Source: a virus. Taken from it: 22,348 nucleotides of DNA. The notes under the pieces are model-generated. The model was not told the DNA's origin, did not search any database, and saw only the letters and a program-made list of their open reading frames with translations. Shown one piece after another: positions 14,001 to 21,497 of this stretch (its first letter is position 1; each line of letters opens with the position of its first letter). The translations under genes were made by a program, and so were the position numbers. The DNA is taken from positions 7,166 through 29,513 of IMG/VR virus record IMGVR_UViG_3300030389_001037; one strand, 5' to 3'.

Positions 14001-15029
14001 AAGATCAAGTAATATCATTGCAGGGCAAGTTGTCCATACAGCAGCACCCATCGTTCCATTGAAAATATAATTTTCGTCATACACAATACGCCCTGTTGCA
14101 GGGTCAACAGTTGGTGCGTCTGTGCCATTAGCACCTGCTCCTGGTATGTTTACCTTAATTCCTCTAATGCGAAATGCCCGTTTTGGTACGGTTCTAAATT
14201 GCTCTGCACTAACTCTTAAAGTTGAATAAGCACAATCAGGATATGCTTGTGGTGTATATACAATTTCTTCAACTCTTGAGACTATAAAAACATCTTGAAT
14301 TTCGTCTACATTACTGTCAGCAGTGACTCTAACTACTTTGATTTTTGCTTGTGTATAATTTATCGAACCAAAAATAGCGTTAGGTAAATTAATAACGTGT
14401 TCTCTAGAGTAAGAGTCTTTACTTCTACCTTTTATAGTTTCATCAATTAAAGTTTGAAATGGACCATTATTAGTCTGCAACTGAATTTGATAATTAACTT
14501 CGGTTCCTAAAATATCTCCATTAGTTTCAAATTTTTGCAATGCTTGAAACTGGACTGTTACTTCAACTGCGTGTTTTCCTACCGTAAGATTAGGAGTATC
14601 AACAGGTACACTTGTAGTTACTACGGCTGAATTTGTAAGAATTGTATTTGATAATTTATTTAAAGTAGCGTTTGCTAAATTGGGTACAGGTTTTTGGTTA
14701 CTTTCTCCAAATTTAGGAATAAAAGTAACATCCTGAAAACTATAATCGCTTGCAGTTAACGCACCTATTTTGGTAGTAAATTGAGGATCATCTGGACTAA
14801 CATTTATAACAGCAGTGTCATCTAAAAAAATATCAGCTAAACAAGCTTTAGCGTAATTAGGATTATTACGAGTAATTCCTTTCTTAGAAGGAGTAGCCCA
14901 TCCCTCAATCTCGCCCTCCGATAACAAATCTTGGATCGTAGCAAACTCTTTACTATCAAGAGTATCTTCGGCTCTTACAGGTTCTCTACTCCTACTTCCA
15001 CCTTTAGAACCTCTTATAAATTTATTCAC
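11025..15029 (-). CDS. J: Tail tip/host specificity protein J, 1334 aa
   Basis: A lambda gpJ-type central tail tip protein. The N-terminal ~550 residues show the J/TipJ layout: DTLDSKEFATIQDLLSEGEI, then RIRGIKVNIP, then AVWTTCPAMILLDLLTNQRYGLG and SGIMRAFPIWQTGSITITQDRP. Two fibronectin III domains follow at about 698-790 and 793-895. Two related HG-x(2)-VGE beta repeats (about 945-1003 and 1048-1120) come next, and then a C-terminal domain ending QFTFQAVGYGKGV. It hubs the tail tip and contacts the receptor and membrane. Length is slightly above lambda J (about 1130 aa), mainly from the repeat insertions. The start is GTG at 15029, sharing one base with the TAG stop of I; AGGAG lies 7 bases upstream. 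Sharing this gene order with L, K and I makes the call very safe. Confidence 0.93.
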   Translation of the reverse strand: MNKFIRGSKGGSRSREPVRAEDTLDSKEFATIQDLLSEGEIEGWATPSKKGITRNNPNYAKACLADIFLDDTAVINVSPDDPQFTTKIGALTASDYSFQDVTFIPKFGESNQKPVPNLANATLNKLSNTILTNSAVVTTSVPVDTPNLTVGKHAVEVTVQFQALQKFETNGDILGTEVNYQIQLQTNNGPFQTLIDETIKGRSKDSYSREHVINLPNAIFGSINYTQAKIKVVRVTADSNVDEIQDVFIVSRVEEIVYTPQAYPDCAYSTLRVSAEQFRTVPKRAFRIRGIKVNIPGAGANGTDAPTVDPATGRIVYDENYIFNGTMGAAVWTTCPAMILLDLLTNQRYGLGVHISPDQSTIAKKYENIDLFSYVQASIYANEEITLLDNTKEARFACNVCIQGTADAYTAINELSGIMRAFPIWQTGSITITQDRPLDSVYLFSLANVGEGGFSYQGSSLKQRHSVISVGYFNMDSREIDYEVFEDTAAINKFGIVKKTIKAFGCTSRSQAMRLAKAVLFSEQQESEMVSFTTSIDAGIVVRPGNIISISDPVRSVERRSGRIKTATTTAITVDNSQDLATYTGIEKTLSVILPDGKMETKDVVLGTGGITNNHTVINVSSAFSQAPSPNSIWMLSSKPTTGESGVQPQTFRVITVEEQDGVNYAITALTYVPGKYDNIEKGDALPERFLSLLNQPRNPPSNLSAEEVIVTENNLAIVKLILSWSSVSGVNQYQVQYRFNNTNWIVEDVFRPDFEIKNTAVGTYEFKVFSYNSALKLSDSFSFLSFQTAGKTAPPSDVQNLTIEPVTNKLVRLRWSPATDPDVIHGGKVYVRHSSREDGSGTFQNSVDLIEALAGNTTDAVVPALDGEYILKFRDDQGNFSQGETSIILDLPDLIDAQQIIADREDIGDASAPAFSGDVKNVSVVADALQLTNPAAVKTGTYSQSGTTITVTSSSHGIEVGEILKFNFIGGKAVTGEYTIVSVPNQNTLTVTSSSANTTSGNVSIDRGLRGTYDFATVLDCEAIFSLNLKRLISVVGFAEGGQTITATYVRTTATISGQSQTVIEITKASHGITVGEYINFAALTGGATNGVFEVIAVTTNTFQFLATGSAISSSNCTYAFINTIDQLIPAGSLWDDYAPNGNFDGPEINDTNASISVSTTNDDPSSNTAVFTPFNAFANGTYKARGFKFRVTLTSEDPAHNVAIQRLGIIADFESRTERNYIPSGSSTATSVPQNHTSSMANGLDVTFANPFFVGTANLGGLRVFKPAIGITIMNAAGGEYFTIKTDTNGDFLDAAGNIITGTGFNISIRDANNTPINKQFTFQAVGYGKGV

Positions 15030-15655
15030 TATGCTGCTCCTGCTACAATTTGTTGCGTATCAATTCCTGCTGATATAACTACAGATCCAGTTACTATTTC
15101 TCCATAACATAGGGGAATACTGGTTCCAGCCCTATCAGTATTTTGTACTCCTGAAAAACTAAATGATATTCGTGGGTCTTCTTCATTTGAAAAGTCAGGC
15201 ATAGTCGGTAAAGGAAACAGAAGATCTGATACTCCGCTTAAAACTAATGCTGCACCAATACCAAAAGCAGCTTTGGCTCCAAAAGCAGCACCAGCAAAAC
15301 TAGCTCCAAAACCTTTACCAAATGTTAATGCTCCTGAACCAAACGCTCCAAACGCACCAAAAGACAATGCTAGTAATGCACCTCCTAAAATAATTTTTCC
15401 AAAATCACCAGAACCACTTATAACAGGAACTATACTTACACCTCCACTTCCTATAGGGTTTTGTATTTCATCTTCTCCAACTTCATAATCATCAACAAGT
15501 ATTTTATAAGTTCTAGTCGCCATATGAGCGTGTAACCCATCAAAATTAGTTACTAAAAACCTTACTGCATCAGCAGTATTATTAATCACAGCATCTAATT
15601 CTTTATGACCTACAAAGTCAGCTAGTTCACCGTATAGTCTAACCTTTTTGAGCAT
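15029..15655 (-). CDS. I: Tail assembly protein I
   Basis: Lambda gpI-like, 208 aa. The first ~85 residues carry the ubiquitin-like start typical of the family (KKVRLYGELADFVG), then a short Gly linker. Residues ~84-145 are a Gly/Ala-rich hydrophobic stretch (ILGGALLALSFGAFGAFGSG and similar). A C-terminal segment contains SFSGVQNTDRAGTSIPLCYGE, which marks the part that matches the start of J-like proteins. It acts in tail tip assembly with K and J. ATG 15655 overlaps the end of K by 17 bases, and AGAGGT lies about 6 bases upstream. The order K-I-J is as in lambda. Confidence 0.85.
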   Translation of the reverse strand: MLKKVRLYGELADFVGHKELDAVINNTADAVRFLVTNFDGLHAHMATRTYKILVDDYEVGEDEIQNPIGSGGVSIVPVISGSGDFGKIILGGALLALSFGAFGAFGSGALTFGKGFGASFAGAAFGAKAAFGIGAALVLSGVSDLLFPLPTMPDFSNEEDPRISFSFSGVQNTDRAGTSIPLCYGEIVTGSVVISAGIDTQQIVAGAA

Positions 15656-16346
15656 AGCGATACCTCTTACCAGTACATTTTAACAACCATTCAGAGTAAG
15701 GCTCTCTACAAGATAGTCTATCTGTTAAATGATGTAAAACCATACCCTCTGTAAAAATCGCCACATGATTTAAAGTTGGGTGCATTATCGACATTAATAA
15801 GACATCACCATCTTCTAATGTTTCGTCTGGTCTTAATTCTCTAAAGCCTGTCCTCCACGCATAATCTTCAAATAATGGATCTAATAAAAATTCATCAGGA
15901 CTCATATTTCTTTCATAGTCTTTTAATTCGATTCCTCTTTTTTCCTTATACCAATCAACAACTAAACTCCAGCAATCCGTAACACCCCAAACCCATCTAC
16001 GACCTAACAAAGGTGCTTTAAATCCCGATGGTTCTAGATATGCCCACTCTTCTGTTTGAGGATTAACAATATGCCAAGGCAAATTACTTTTTTCGCAACT
16101 TATTTTATCTGCCTGACTAGGATCTGGAGAACAGAATGGATGACTATGAATAACAGCAATAATATCTCCTAAATTATCTGCCTTTACATAATCCTCTGGA
16201 TTTAAAATAAATTCCTGATGATTTGTTATTGCTAAATTTTCACATGGATAATATCTTTGTTTTCCTTTGATATTTAACAAAAGCCCTACAGATTCTTTAG
16301 GATTTTGGTCTTTCGCATGAACCAATGCTTGATCTCTCCAGTTCAT
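15639..16346 (-). CDS. K: Tail tip peptidase K: JAB/MPN domain plus NlpC/P60 domain
   Basis: Lambda gpK-like, 235 aa. The N-terminal JAB/MPN metalloprotease domain has E18, H67-S-H69, S77 and D80 (IAVIHSHPFCSPDPSQAD), a complete zinc motif. The C-terminal NlpC/P60 domain has C125 (GVTDCWSLV) and H194 (LNHVAIFTEG), a complete Cys-His dyad. Such proteins sit in the tail tip and are thought to cut peptidoglycan or process tail proteins. The frame extends to an ATG at 16388, but ATG 16346 is chosen: it forms an ATGA overlap with the stop of L, and MNWRDQALVHAKDQNPKESV is the family-typical start. The 14 extra upstream residues look like an out-of-frame reading of L. Confidence 0.9.
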   Translation of the reverse strand: MNWRDQALVHAKDQNPKESVGLLLNIKGKQRYYPCENLAITNHQEFILNPEDYVKADNLGDIIAVIHSHPFCSPDPSQADKISCEKSNLPWHIVNPQTEEWAYLEPSGFKAPLLGRRWVWGVTDCWSLVVDWYKEKRGIELKDYERNMSPDEFLLDPLFEDYAWRTGFRELRPDETLEDGDVLLMSIMHPTLNHVAIFTEGMVLHHLTDRLSCREPYSEWLLKCTGKRYRYAQKG

Positions 16347-17125
16347 TGAATAAACGTACCAATAGCTGGAAATAGTTTTCTGGTGCATTGCCTTTTTGGT
16401 ACTCTTACACCAGCTAAATCAAATACTGCTGCAAGTTCAAATTCAACAATTTCTCTAGTTTCTATTGACTTACGATCTACGCTGTATATTTCTCTAGGAA
16501 ATTCGGCATTTGGGTCGGGTGTTCCAAAAGGGTTGTTACCTACAAAATTTGCATTATCTATAAATCTTGCTAATGTTCTTATTCTTGTAACAGTAGAACC
16601 TGTAAGATCATTCCCAGGGGTTATTTTATTTATAGCTTGAAGAATAGCAGATATGGTTCCATAAGCATTGCTTACTACTAATTTAGGTCTTGGCAGTTGA
16701 CCTTTTTGAAAAGCAAACCCTTCGGCTACTACAGGAAACCTTTCATATTCTTTTCCAGCCCAAGTAATGTTTTGGTTTACTTCATTAGTTCCCGAATGGA
16801 ATCTATAGATATTAGTTTCATTATTAGCTGTAGGAAGACCACTGTTAGTTCCATGTATAGACGATTGAAATGTAAGCGTAAATAGTTCTATAACAGACGT
16901 AGGGTTTATTTTAGATAAGTCATTAAAAATACTACTGTAAGCTTCATAAACAACACTGCCGTCATAAACACTCTGGCCTATAATTTTTGTCCATGAGGGT
17001 TCTGAAGTACCAGTTGTACCTGCTGTAGTAACACGAAAAAACATTCCATCAACACCATTTGTAGGACAAACAATATTACCTACAGTTTTAGCTGCGTTGG
17101 CAGTCCAAGCAGTAGCAACAGTCAT
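16343..17125 (-). CDS. L: Minor tail protein L, lacking the iron-sulfur C-terminus and with an extra N-terminal domain
   Basis: The core (residues ~67-240) matches lambda gpL: VIELFTLTF, then ITWAGKEYERFPVVAEGFAF, then RPKLVVSNAYGTISA and RTLARFIDNANFV. Lambda gpL then continues with a C-terminal domain whose cysteines hold a 4Fe-4S cluster. Here the chain stops just after the first cysteine position (VPKRQCTRKLF, C247) at residue 260, so that domain is absent. The first ~65 residues form an added beta domain (GMFFRVTTAGTTGTSEPSW, YDGSVVYEA) of a type often found repeated in phage structural proteins. ATGA overlaps join it to M upstream and K downstream. It acts in tail tip assembly around the tape measure. 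The family call is strong. Confidence 0.87.
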   Translation of the reverse strand: MTVATAWTANAAKTVGNIVCPTNGVDGMFFRVTTAGTTGTSEPSWTKIIGQSVYDGSVVYEAYSSIFNDLSKINPTSVIELFTLTFQSSIHGTNSGLPTANNETNIYRFHSGTNEVNQNITWAGKEYERFPVVAEGFAFQKGQLPRPKLVVSNAYGTISAILQAINKITPGNDLTGSTVTRIRTLARFIDNANFVGNNPFGTPDPNAEFPREIYSVDRKSIETREIVEFELAAVFDLAGVRVPKRQCTRKLFPAIGTFIQ

Positions 17126-17478
17126 GGTTCAAATACCTCTCTAAATGTTGCTTGTATTGTTGCTCTATTTAGATAAGGAATAGATTTTGACCAGCTTTCG
17201 CATACAAATTTTGAAGAAGTACCTTCTCCTGGAGGGGTGTAATCAAAACTTGCAGCATCATTAGCTCTATCATCAAGAAATGTCTCTATAGTATTTGAGT
17301 CTGATTCTGATACCTCAAAAGTAAGATTATAAATCTTTGGATTTTGATTTTCTGCTAGACCAAAAAGAATACGATGTTCATATCCATCGGCAAAACGAAC
17401 TGTCCTAGTCTTTGGTGCGGATCGTTTTCGTTGTCCGTATGTAGGTTCTATATTTACTTCTGTATTGAAATTAGCCAT
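17122..17478 (-). CDS. M: Minor tail protein M
   Basis: 118 aa, the usual gpM length (lambda 109). Features are KTRTVRFADGYEHRILFGL, then PKIYNLTFEV and FLDDRANDAASFDYTPPGE, then KFVCESWSKS and a closing strand, NRATIQATFREVFEP. These are typical of the gpM family, the distal-tail adaptor at the tail tip. The ATG shares a base with the tape measure stop (TAATG) and the stop overlaps L (ATGA). The gene order tape measure-M-L-K-I-J is exactly that of lambda. Confidence 0.85.
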   Translation of the reverse strand: MANFNTEVNIEPTYGQRKRSAPKTRTVRFADGYEHRILFGLAENQNPKIYNLTFEVSESDSNTIETFLDDRANDAASFDYTPPGEGTSSKFVCESWSKSIPYLNRATIQATFREVFEP

Positions 17479-19544
17479 TAGGCAAGTAAACCTCCAGGTC
17501 TTCTTTGCTGTACTATTTCAGATTGTACCGCAACTGAAATAAGTCGACCAAGTTCTTTACCCTGTTGGTCGTCACCTTGAATAGAAGAACCAGAAGCGTC
17601 TACGTTAACAACTATGTTTGTAGAAGAACCTCCAAGTTTATGATTTGGGATTATAGTTCCTGATCTGTCAGGTACAAATAATTCTGGCCCTCTTTCTCCT
17701 ACGATTGAAGGTCGCCCAACAGGAGGTCTACCACCATCTGCAAATCCAGGTATAAAAGCTTTCAGTAAAGACCTAACACCAAATCCTAATAGTTCTCTTT
17801 GTATTGCAGCAAATACGCTGCTTGCTACTTCTCCTAAAGTTTTAGTTCCATCTATTGCACTTTCTATAGCGTTTACTAATCCCGTTTCTATGGTTTGTTT
17901 TATATTACTAAATAAGGTATTTACTCTTTGTGCCTCTTCAATTATCTCTTTAGCTGCATCACGTTTATCTAGTAAAGCCCTAATAGTTAATCCTTGGGTG
18001 TTTAATAATTTTAGTTCTTCTGCGTTTAAATTCTCAGTTATCTCCTGTATTTCTCGTTGAATATTCGCTTCTTTTAAACCTTCTTCAGTCACTAATTTTG
18101 CAAACTCTAATTCTTTTTGTATACTCTTTATTCTTCTGTTAGCACTGGCAACTCTTTTAGCATCAACTTCTAAAGGTGTATTACCTCCTGCAAAACTACT
18201 TTTTCCTCCCATAAACGCATCTAATCCCTCTGGATTAGTTTGTTTAGCTAAATCGAATTTTCTTATAGCCTGTTTAGCGGTATTTGTTACATTTATACCC
18301 TCTACATTAGTTCCGATTTGTGCTCTTATTATTCTGTCAATCTGAGATTGACTCATTTGAACTAGCACAGCATTAAAATCTTTAAGGAATTTTTCTTCGC
18401 CTGGACCTAAATTAACGCTGCCTTTTCCTTCACCTAGAGAAATAGAAGTTCCCTGATCTAATACTTTATTTACAAGTTTTAAAAACTCAGCTATTGGTCC
18501 AGCTAAAGCTAACTGTAGATTTATGGTAAGCTCTGCCATTGTTTTATTCAGTTCTTTAGAAGCCTCTCCTGCCCGTCTTAATTTATCGGCTCCATCTTGT
18601 CCTAAGACATTTGCTAGTTCTTGACTCACTAATTTAGCTAATTTCTCTCTTTCCCCTAACGCTTGTAATACTTTTGCTCTATTTTCGGCTTCTTTAGTGC
18701 TAAATAATGATTTTTCAGTAAGTAGTTTAAATTGACCATCTAAAGTAGTTAGAGATTCACCTAGTTTTCTTACACCGTCTACTACGTTTGATAATGTTTG
18801 AACTACTGCTGTAGCTGCAATACCTCCTGCAAAACCGCCCATCTGACCAAACATTCCACCAATACCACCACCAAGGCCACCAGCTAATGCTCCTATCGGT
18901 CCTTGACCGAATAATAATGGAAAGGCTCCACTAATTAGAGCACTCTGGGTATCAAATCTTCTTCCTAAGTTTCGCAATGTATTTCTACTAGATCCTGCTG
19001 GTCCTCTTAATAACTTGCCTGTTCTCCTATCGAAATTTAGTGCAGATTCAGTTGGGAGAGACATACTATCAAACTGTGGTCCGTATTGGGCTGCCGTGAA
19101 ACCTGTGTCCCTTCTCATACGTTCCAGTTTCTTTGCGTGAGCTATTCCAGCTTTAGCAGATGCTTGGTTTGCTTTCATTGCTTCTTTTGCAAATTCAGCC
19201 GATCTTTTTTCTGCGTTAGCTTTGCGTTCCGTTTGTTTAGCTACTACATCCGCTAATTTACGCTGCTGTATCATTTCAGAACTAGGAAGAGCAAGTTGTG
19301 AAACAGATTTAGTTACTTTTTCCGCTTTTTTAAGTAAGGGGTTTATACTTTTTGCAAAATTTCTTACCTGTATTCGGTCAGGAAGATCAAAAATATTGTT
19401 TTGTGCCGAACCTCCACTTCCACCTCTGCTACCGCCAACTCTCTTTACTTTTCCTACTTCTCCTACTTGCTTTTTTAATCGTTTTAGTTGTGCATCTAGT
19501 TTCTTAGTGTCTAACTCTATATTTACTTTGTAATTAGCAGCCAC
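17478..19544 (-). CDS. Tail tape measure protein, 688 aa
   Basis: Long, mainly helical protein (Lys/Glu/Ala-rich residues 1-150 and 455-560). It has a central hydrophobic Gly-rich segment at ~203-250 (LISGAFPLLFGQGPIGALAG and on) and a C-terminal tape measure signature, FADGGRPPVGRPSIVGERGP then ELFVPDRSGTIIPNH. It sets tail length and is ejected into the cell envelope. At about 0.15 nm per residue, 688 aa predicts a tail near 100 nm, shorter than lambda (853 aa, 135 nm). The start is GTG at 19544 with no clear Shine-Dalgarno, 26 bases after the end of the GT frame. The position directly after the chaperone is diagnostic. Confidence 0.92.
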   Translation of the reverse strand: MAANYKVNIELDTKKLDAQLKRLKKQVGEVGKVKRVGGSRGGSGGSAQNNIFDLPDRIQVRNFAKSINPLLKKAEKVTKSVSQLALPSSEMIQQRKLADVVAKQTERKANAEKRSAEFAKEAMKANQASAKAGIAHAKKLERMRRDTGFTAAQYGPQFDSMSLPTESALNFDRRTGKLLRGPAGSSRNTLRNLGRRFDTQSALISGAFPLLFGQGPIGALAGGLGGGIGGMFGQMGGFAGGIAATAVVQTLSNVVDGVRKLGESLTTLDGQFKLLTEKSLFSTKEAENRAKVLQALGEREKLAKLVSQELANVLGQDGADKLRRAGEASKELNKTMAELTINLQLALAGPIAEFLKLVNKVLDQGTSISLGEGKGSVNLGPGEEKFLKDFNAVLVQMSQSQIDRIIRAQIGTNVEGINVTNTAKQAIRKFDLAKQTNPEGLDAFMGGKSSFAGGNTPLEVDAKRVASANRRIKSIQKELEFAKLVTEEGLKEANIQREIQEITENLNAEELKLLNTQGLTIRALLDKRDAAKEIIEEAQRVNTLFSNIKQTIETGLVNAIESAIDGTKTLGEVASSVFAAIQRELLGFGVRSLLKAFIPGFADGGRPPVGRPSIVGERGPELFVPDRSGTIIPNHKLGGSSTNIVVNVDASGSSIQGDDQQGKELGRLISVAVQSEIVQQRRPGGLLA

Positions 19545-19570
19545 GACTATTTATACTAAATAATTCTATA

Positions 19571-20132
19571 TTAGCGTATTTTGCGAGTCTGGGCTTGCCT
19601 CCTTGCTCTTTCGTATGCTTCTTCCTCTCGTTGACTCTTAATAGTAAAATAAGCACTCCAAGCATACAATTCCTGTACGGACATTTTTTGTCTTATTTCC
19701 CTGTGTGTATAACCTAATTGTTCTGCTATAAAAAATTGTAGATATGTAAATCCGTCTTTTTCTAGACTAGCTTTTTACGGCATCGGGGCTTTCCTCCTCG
19801 CCCAAACTTTGCATCTTAGTCATTATATCTAACAAAACCGACATCGGAATCTCTCTTCTAAGTGCTGCTAGATCGCCCGTAGAGAATAACTTTACCCCAG
19901 ATTCATCTTCGGCTTTTGTAACAATAACCTGAAGTGCAAAGTCAAGATTACCTTCGTCTTGTCCCTTATTCATAGCTATTAGTGTACTGTTTATAGTATC
20001 TCTATCAGCTATTGTAAGAGGCGACCAAAAGACTTTTAAGATTAACTCTTTTCCCTTAAAAATAGAGTAGCTGCTACGTTCTTCGACACTAAAAGCTTGC
20101 TTAAGTTTGTCGATTGCTCTGGTTGCTGGCAT
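19571..20132 (-). CDS. Frameshifted tail assembly chaperone GT fusion (+1)
   Basis: After K120 of the G-like protein, a +1 slip reads 66 further codons (19771-19571): ASLEKDGFTYLQFFIAEQLG, then YTHREIRQKMSVQELYAWSA, then a basic Arg-rich helix ending QTRKIR. The AEQLGYT...MSVQELYxWxAYF pattern is typical of the T part of siphovirus tail chaperones. The T frame has no good start of its own; its first ATG is 29 residues in and has no ribosome site. The shift must occur within GTA AAA AGC: a TAA in the +1 frame lies just before and the zero-frame TAG just after. Lys-tRNA can slide +1 on AAA A. The 186-aa GT product would bind the tape measure and recruit tail tube subunits. The fusion is inferred from known G/GT biology; the frames are seen. 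Confidence 0.7.
19767..19778 (-). other. Candidate +1 frameshift window (GTA AAA AGC TAG)
   Basis: Zero-frame codons are GTA AAA AGC TAG (19778-19767). The +1 frame is closed by TAA just upstream and open from GCT (19771) onward, so the shift can only happen in these nine bases. P-site AAA followed by A allows Lys-tRNA to re-pair one base downstream. A -2 shift reaches the same frame but would need mismatched re-pairing. Confidence 0.55.
19767..20132 (-). CDS. Tail assembly chaperone, G-like, 121 aa
   Basis: MPATRAIDKLKQAFSVEERS begins a soluble alpha/beta protein with ELILKVFWSPLTIADRDTIN, a pattern common to G-type chaperones. It ends with an acidic tail, LGEEESPDAVKS, before TAG at 19769-19767. 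It lies directly before the tape measure, where lambda-like phages encode gpG. It keeps the tape measure soluble and guides tail tube assembly. Near its end it holds the recoding site for the GT fusion. The start ATG 20132 has a weak AGGAATAG upstream. The call rests on both position and sequence style. Confidence 0.8.
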   Translation of the reverse strand: MPATRAIDKLKQAFSVEERSSYSIFKGKELILKVFWSPLTIADRDTINSTLIAMNKGQDEGNLDFALQVIVTKAEDESGVKLFSTGDLAALRREIPMSVLLDIMTKMQSLGEEESPDAVKS

Positions 20133-20162
20133 AAAAAAATGTATCTATTCCTGTAGTATAGC

Positions 20163-20693
20163 TTAGTATGTTCCTGCTGGCTTGGTCGTCTTAGTAGTAA
20201 AACCCTTATTTAATGCTAAAAATCCCTTATCTATATCTTTAAATATCTCTTTACTCTTTGTGTAAACATCATACCAGTCAGGAACATTAGGTCGAGGTGT
20301 TGTCCTAGCCCCCTCTTTAAATAAAGATTCATACTTTATTCTTGTACCTTTTAATCTTGCTTTGTTAATTACGAAAGCTGCATAGTCCGTTTCGTTACCT
20401 ATAAACACTGGACTTGTTAATGCTTGATATATTTTTTTACCTTGTTGACTCGAAGCTCTAAATATACTGCTAGGTAATCTAGGTAAGGCATCATCTTCTG
20501 GTATAAACTCTCCCTGTCTAGGTTTTGTGGCTTGCACTTCAGTTTCACTAACAATCCATGATTCGGCAAAAGTTCCTGTCCAAAACGGACTTCGGTTCAT
20601 TAATGACTGTTGTATTTCCTGTGCAGCTTCGGCTCTTGCTTCTGTTACAAGTTTTCTAAAATCCTTTGGTAGTTGCTTTATATCCTTAAGCAT
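20163..20693 (-). CDS. HK97 gp10-like neck/tail completion protein, 176 aa
   Basis: Residues ~20-45 form a helix (VTEARAEAAQEIQQSLMNRS) followed by SPFWTGTFAESWIVS, the conserved TG-x-(F)-x-x-SW signature of the HK97 gp10 family. Later PVFIGNETDYAAFV is the second family hallmark. These proteins join the tail to the head. The frame could start at ATG 20708, but ATG 20693 overlaps the stop of the upstream gene (ATGCTTAA), which fits the coupled style of this operon. MLKDIKQLPKDFRK also looks like a normal start. The C-terminus is Lys/Thr-rich (GFTTKTTKPAGTY). Confidence 0.78.
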   Translation of the reverse strand: MLKDIKQLPKDFRKLVTEARAEAAQEIQQSLMNRSPFWTGTFAESWIVSETEVQATKPRQGEFIPEDDALPRLPSSIFRASSQQGKKIYQALTSPVFIGNETDYAAFVINKARLKGTRIKYESLFKEGARTTPRPNVPDWYDVYTKSKEIFKDIDKGFLALNKGFTTKTTKPAGTY

Positions 20694-21114
20694 TAGCAGA
20701 AAAATCACAGTTTATAACACTTAAAAAATGAGTGTCTCTATCTGTAGTTATAGCTGTTGGTCCTTCTATCTGACCGACTCTGGGAGTCACAGAAAAAGTA
20801 TCGGTATAGTCGGAAGCATTTACTGAAGTTAATCCTGTTATTACAAGTTCTGCTATCGCAGAGGCTACTGCACTTCCTTTGTTTGGTGGTGTCATTATGC
20901 CACACCTTATTATTCCTGAATAATACTTCTGGGCTGCACCTTGAGGCTGAGTAGTTGATTGATTAAAATTTATGTTTACCATTACATATTTTTTATTTTT
21001 GCCAGGTGTCGAAAATGGGGTGTTATCAAACACTGTAGTTACAGTGGGATCTCCGTCTTTAACAGCGTTTAGTATTGCTGTTTCAAAAGCTGCTCTTACA
21101 TTTACTAAAGTCAT
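20686..21114 (-). CDS. Tail terminator protein (gpU-like / DUF4128-type), 142 aa
   Basis: Size and layout fit the tail terminator family: an N-terminal helix, MTLVNVRAAFETAILNAVKD, then FDNTPFSTPGKNKKYVMVNI (the F-N-x-PF motif followed by strands). Next come a central strand pair, YYSGIIRCGIM, a helix, GSAVASAIAELVITGL, and closing strands. Terminators cap the tail tube at its final length and dock it to the head. Both boundaries are coupled: TGATG with the head-closure gene upstream and an ATG overlap with the gp10-like gene downstream. The call is from pattern and place; no single catalytic motif exists. Confidence 0.75.
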   Translation of the reverse strand: MTLVNVRAAFETAILNAVKDGDPTVTTVFDNTPFSTPGKNKKYVMVNINFNQSTTQPQGAAQKYYSGIIRCGIMTPPNKGSAVASAIAELVITGLTSVNASDYTDTFSVTPRVGQIEGPTAITTDRDTHFLSVINCDFSANA

Positions 21115-21497
21115 CAGAAAATAATGTCAATACGGAACAGGTATTCCTGTCCTCCTTTTAGTGTACGAATATCTGTTATTTTTGCTCCTCTTGTCGATCC
21201 AGAAAATGTAAGAGTTATTTCATCTTGAAGTAGAGGTTGATTATCACCTATCAAGTCTGGAGTTATGTAGAGTCTCGCAACATTCTCCTGAAACCCAGAT
21301 TCTTCAGTAGATTGTACAAACTCGATAGGTACTTTAATTGTATAGTTTGTGTCCACAGTTATATACTCACCTTTATCTGCGTTGTAACTAGATATGCCCT
21401 TTCGTGTGTAAATAATTGATGAGTCTAATGCGATCCCAAGTTGAGACACCACTTGCTTGGCGATCTTTTTAAATGCTGCGTCTAATTGTCCTGCCAT
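21114..21497 (-). CDS. Head closure (stopper) protein, 127 aa
   Basis: Begins with a helix, LDAAFKKIAKQVVSQLGIAL, then beta strands SIIYTRKG, YTIKVPIEFVQ, VARLYITPDLIG and DEITLTFSG, and ends KGGQEYLFRIDIIF. The helix-then-barrel pattern and ~120-aa size match head-tail joining stoppers of siphoviruses, and the gene lies between the connector and the tail terminator, as expected. Starts in a TGATG overlap with the connector gene. A major tail tube protein was considered for this gene, but it is too short and has the wrong position. The assignment is moderate and rests on order and fold pattern. Confidence 0.65.
   Translation of the reverse strand: MAGQLDAAFKKIAKQVVSQLGIALDSSIIYTRKGISSYNADKGEYITVDTNYTIKVPIEFVQSTEESGFQENVARLYITPDLIGDNQPLLQDEITLTFSGSTRGAKITDIRTLKGGQEYLFRIDIIF

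Noticed and set aside
16347-16388. Upstream ATG (16388) for the K peptidase
   Set aside because: The extra 14 residues overlap the end of L out of frame. The ATG at 16346 makes the ATGA junction seen at other genes in this operon.
21114-21497. Major tail tube protein
   Set aside because: The helix-first layout, small size and position next to the connector fit a head closure protein better.
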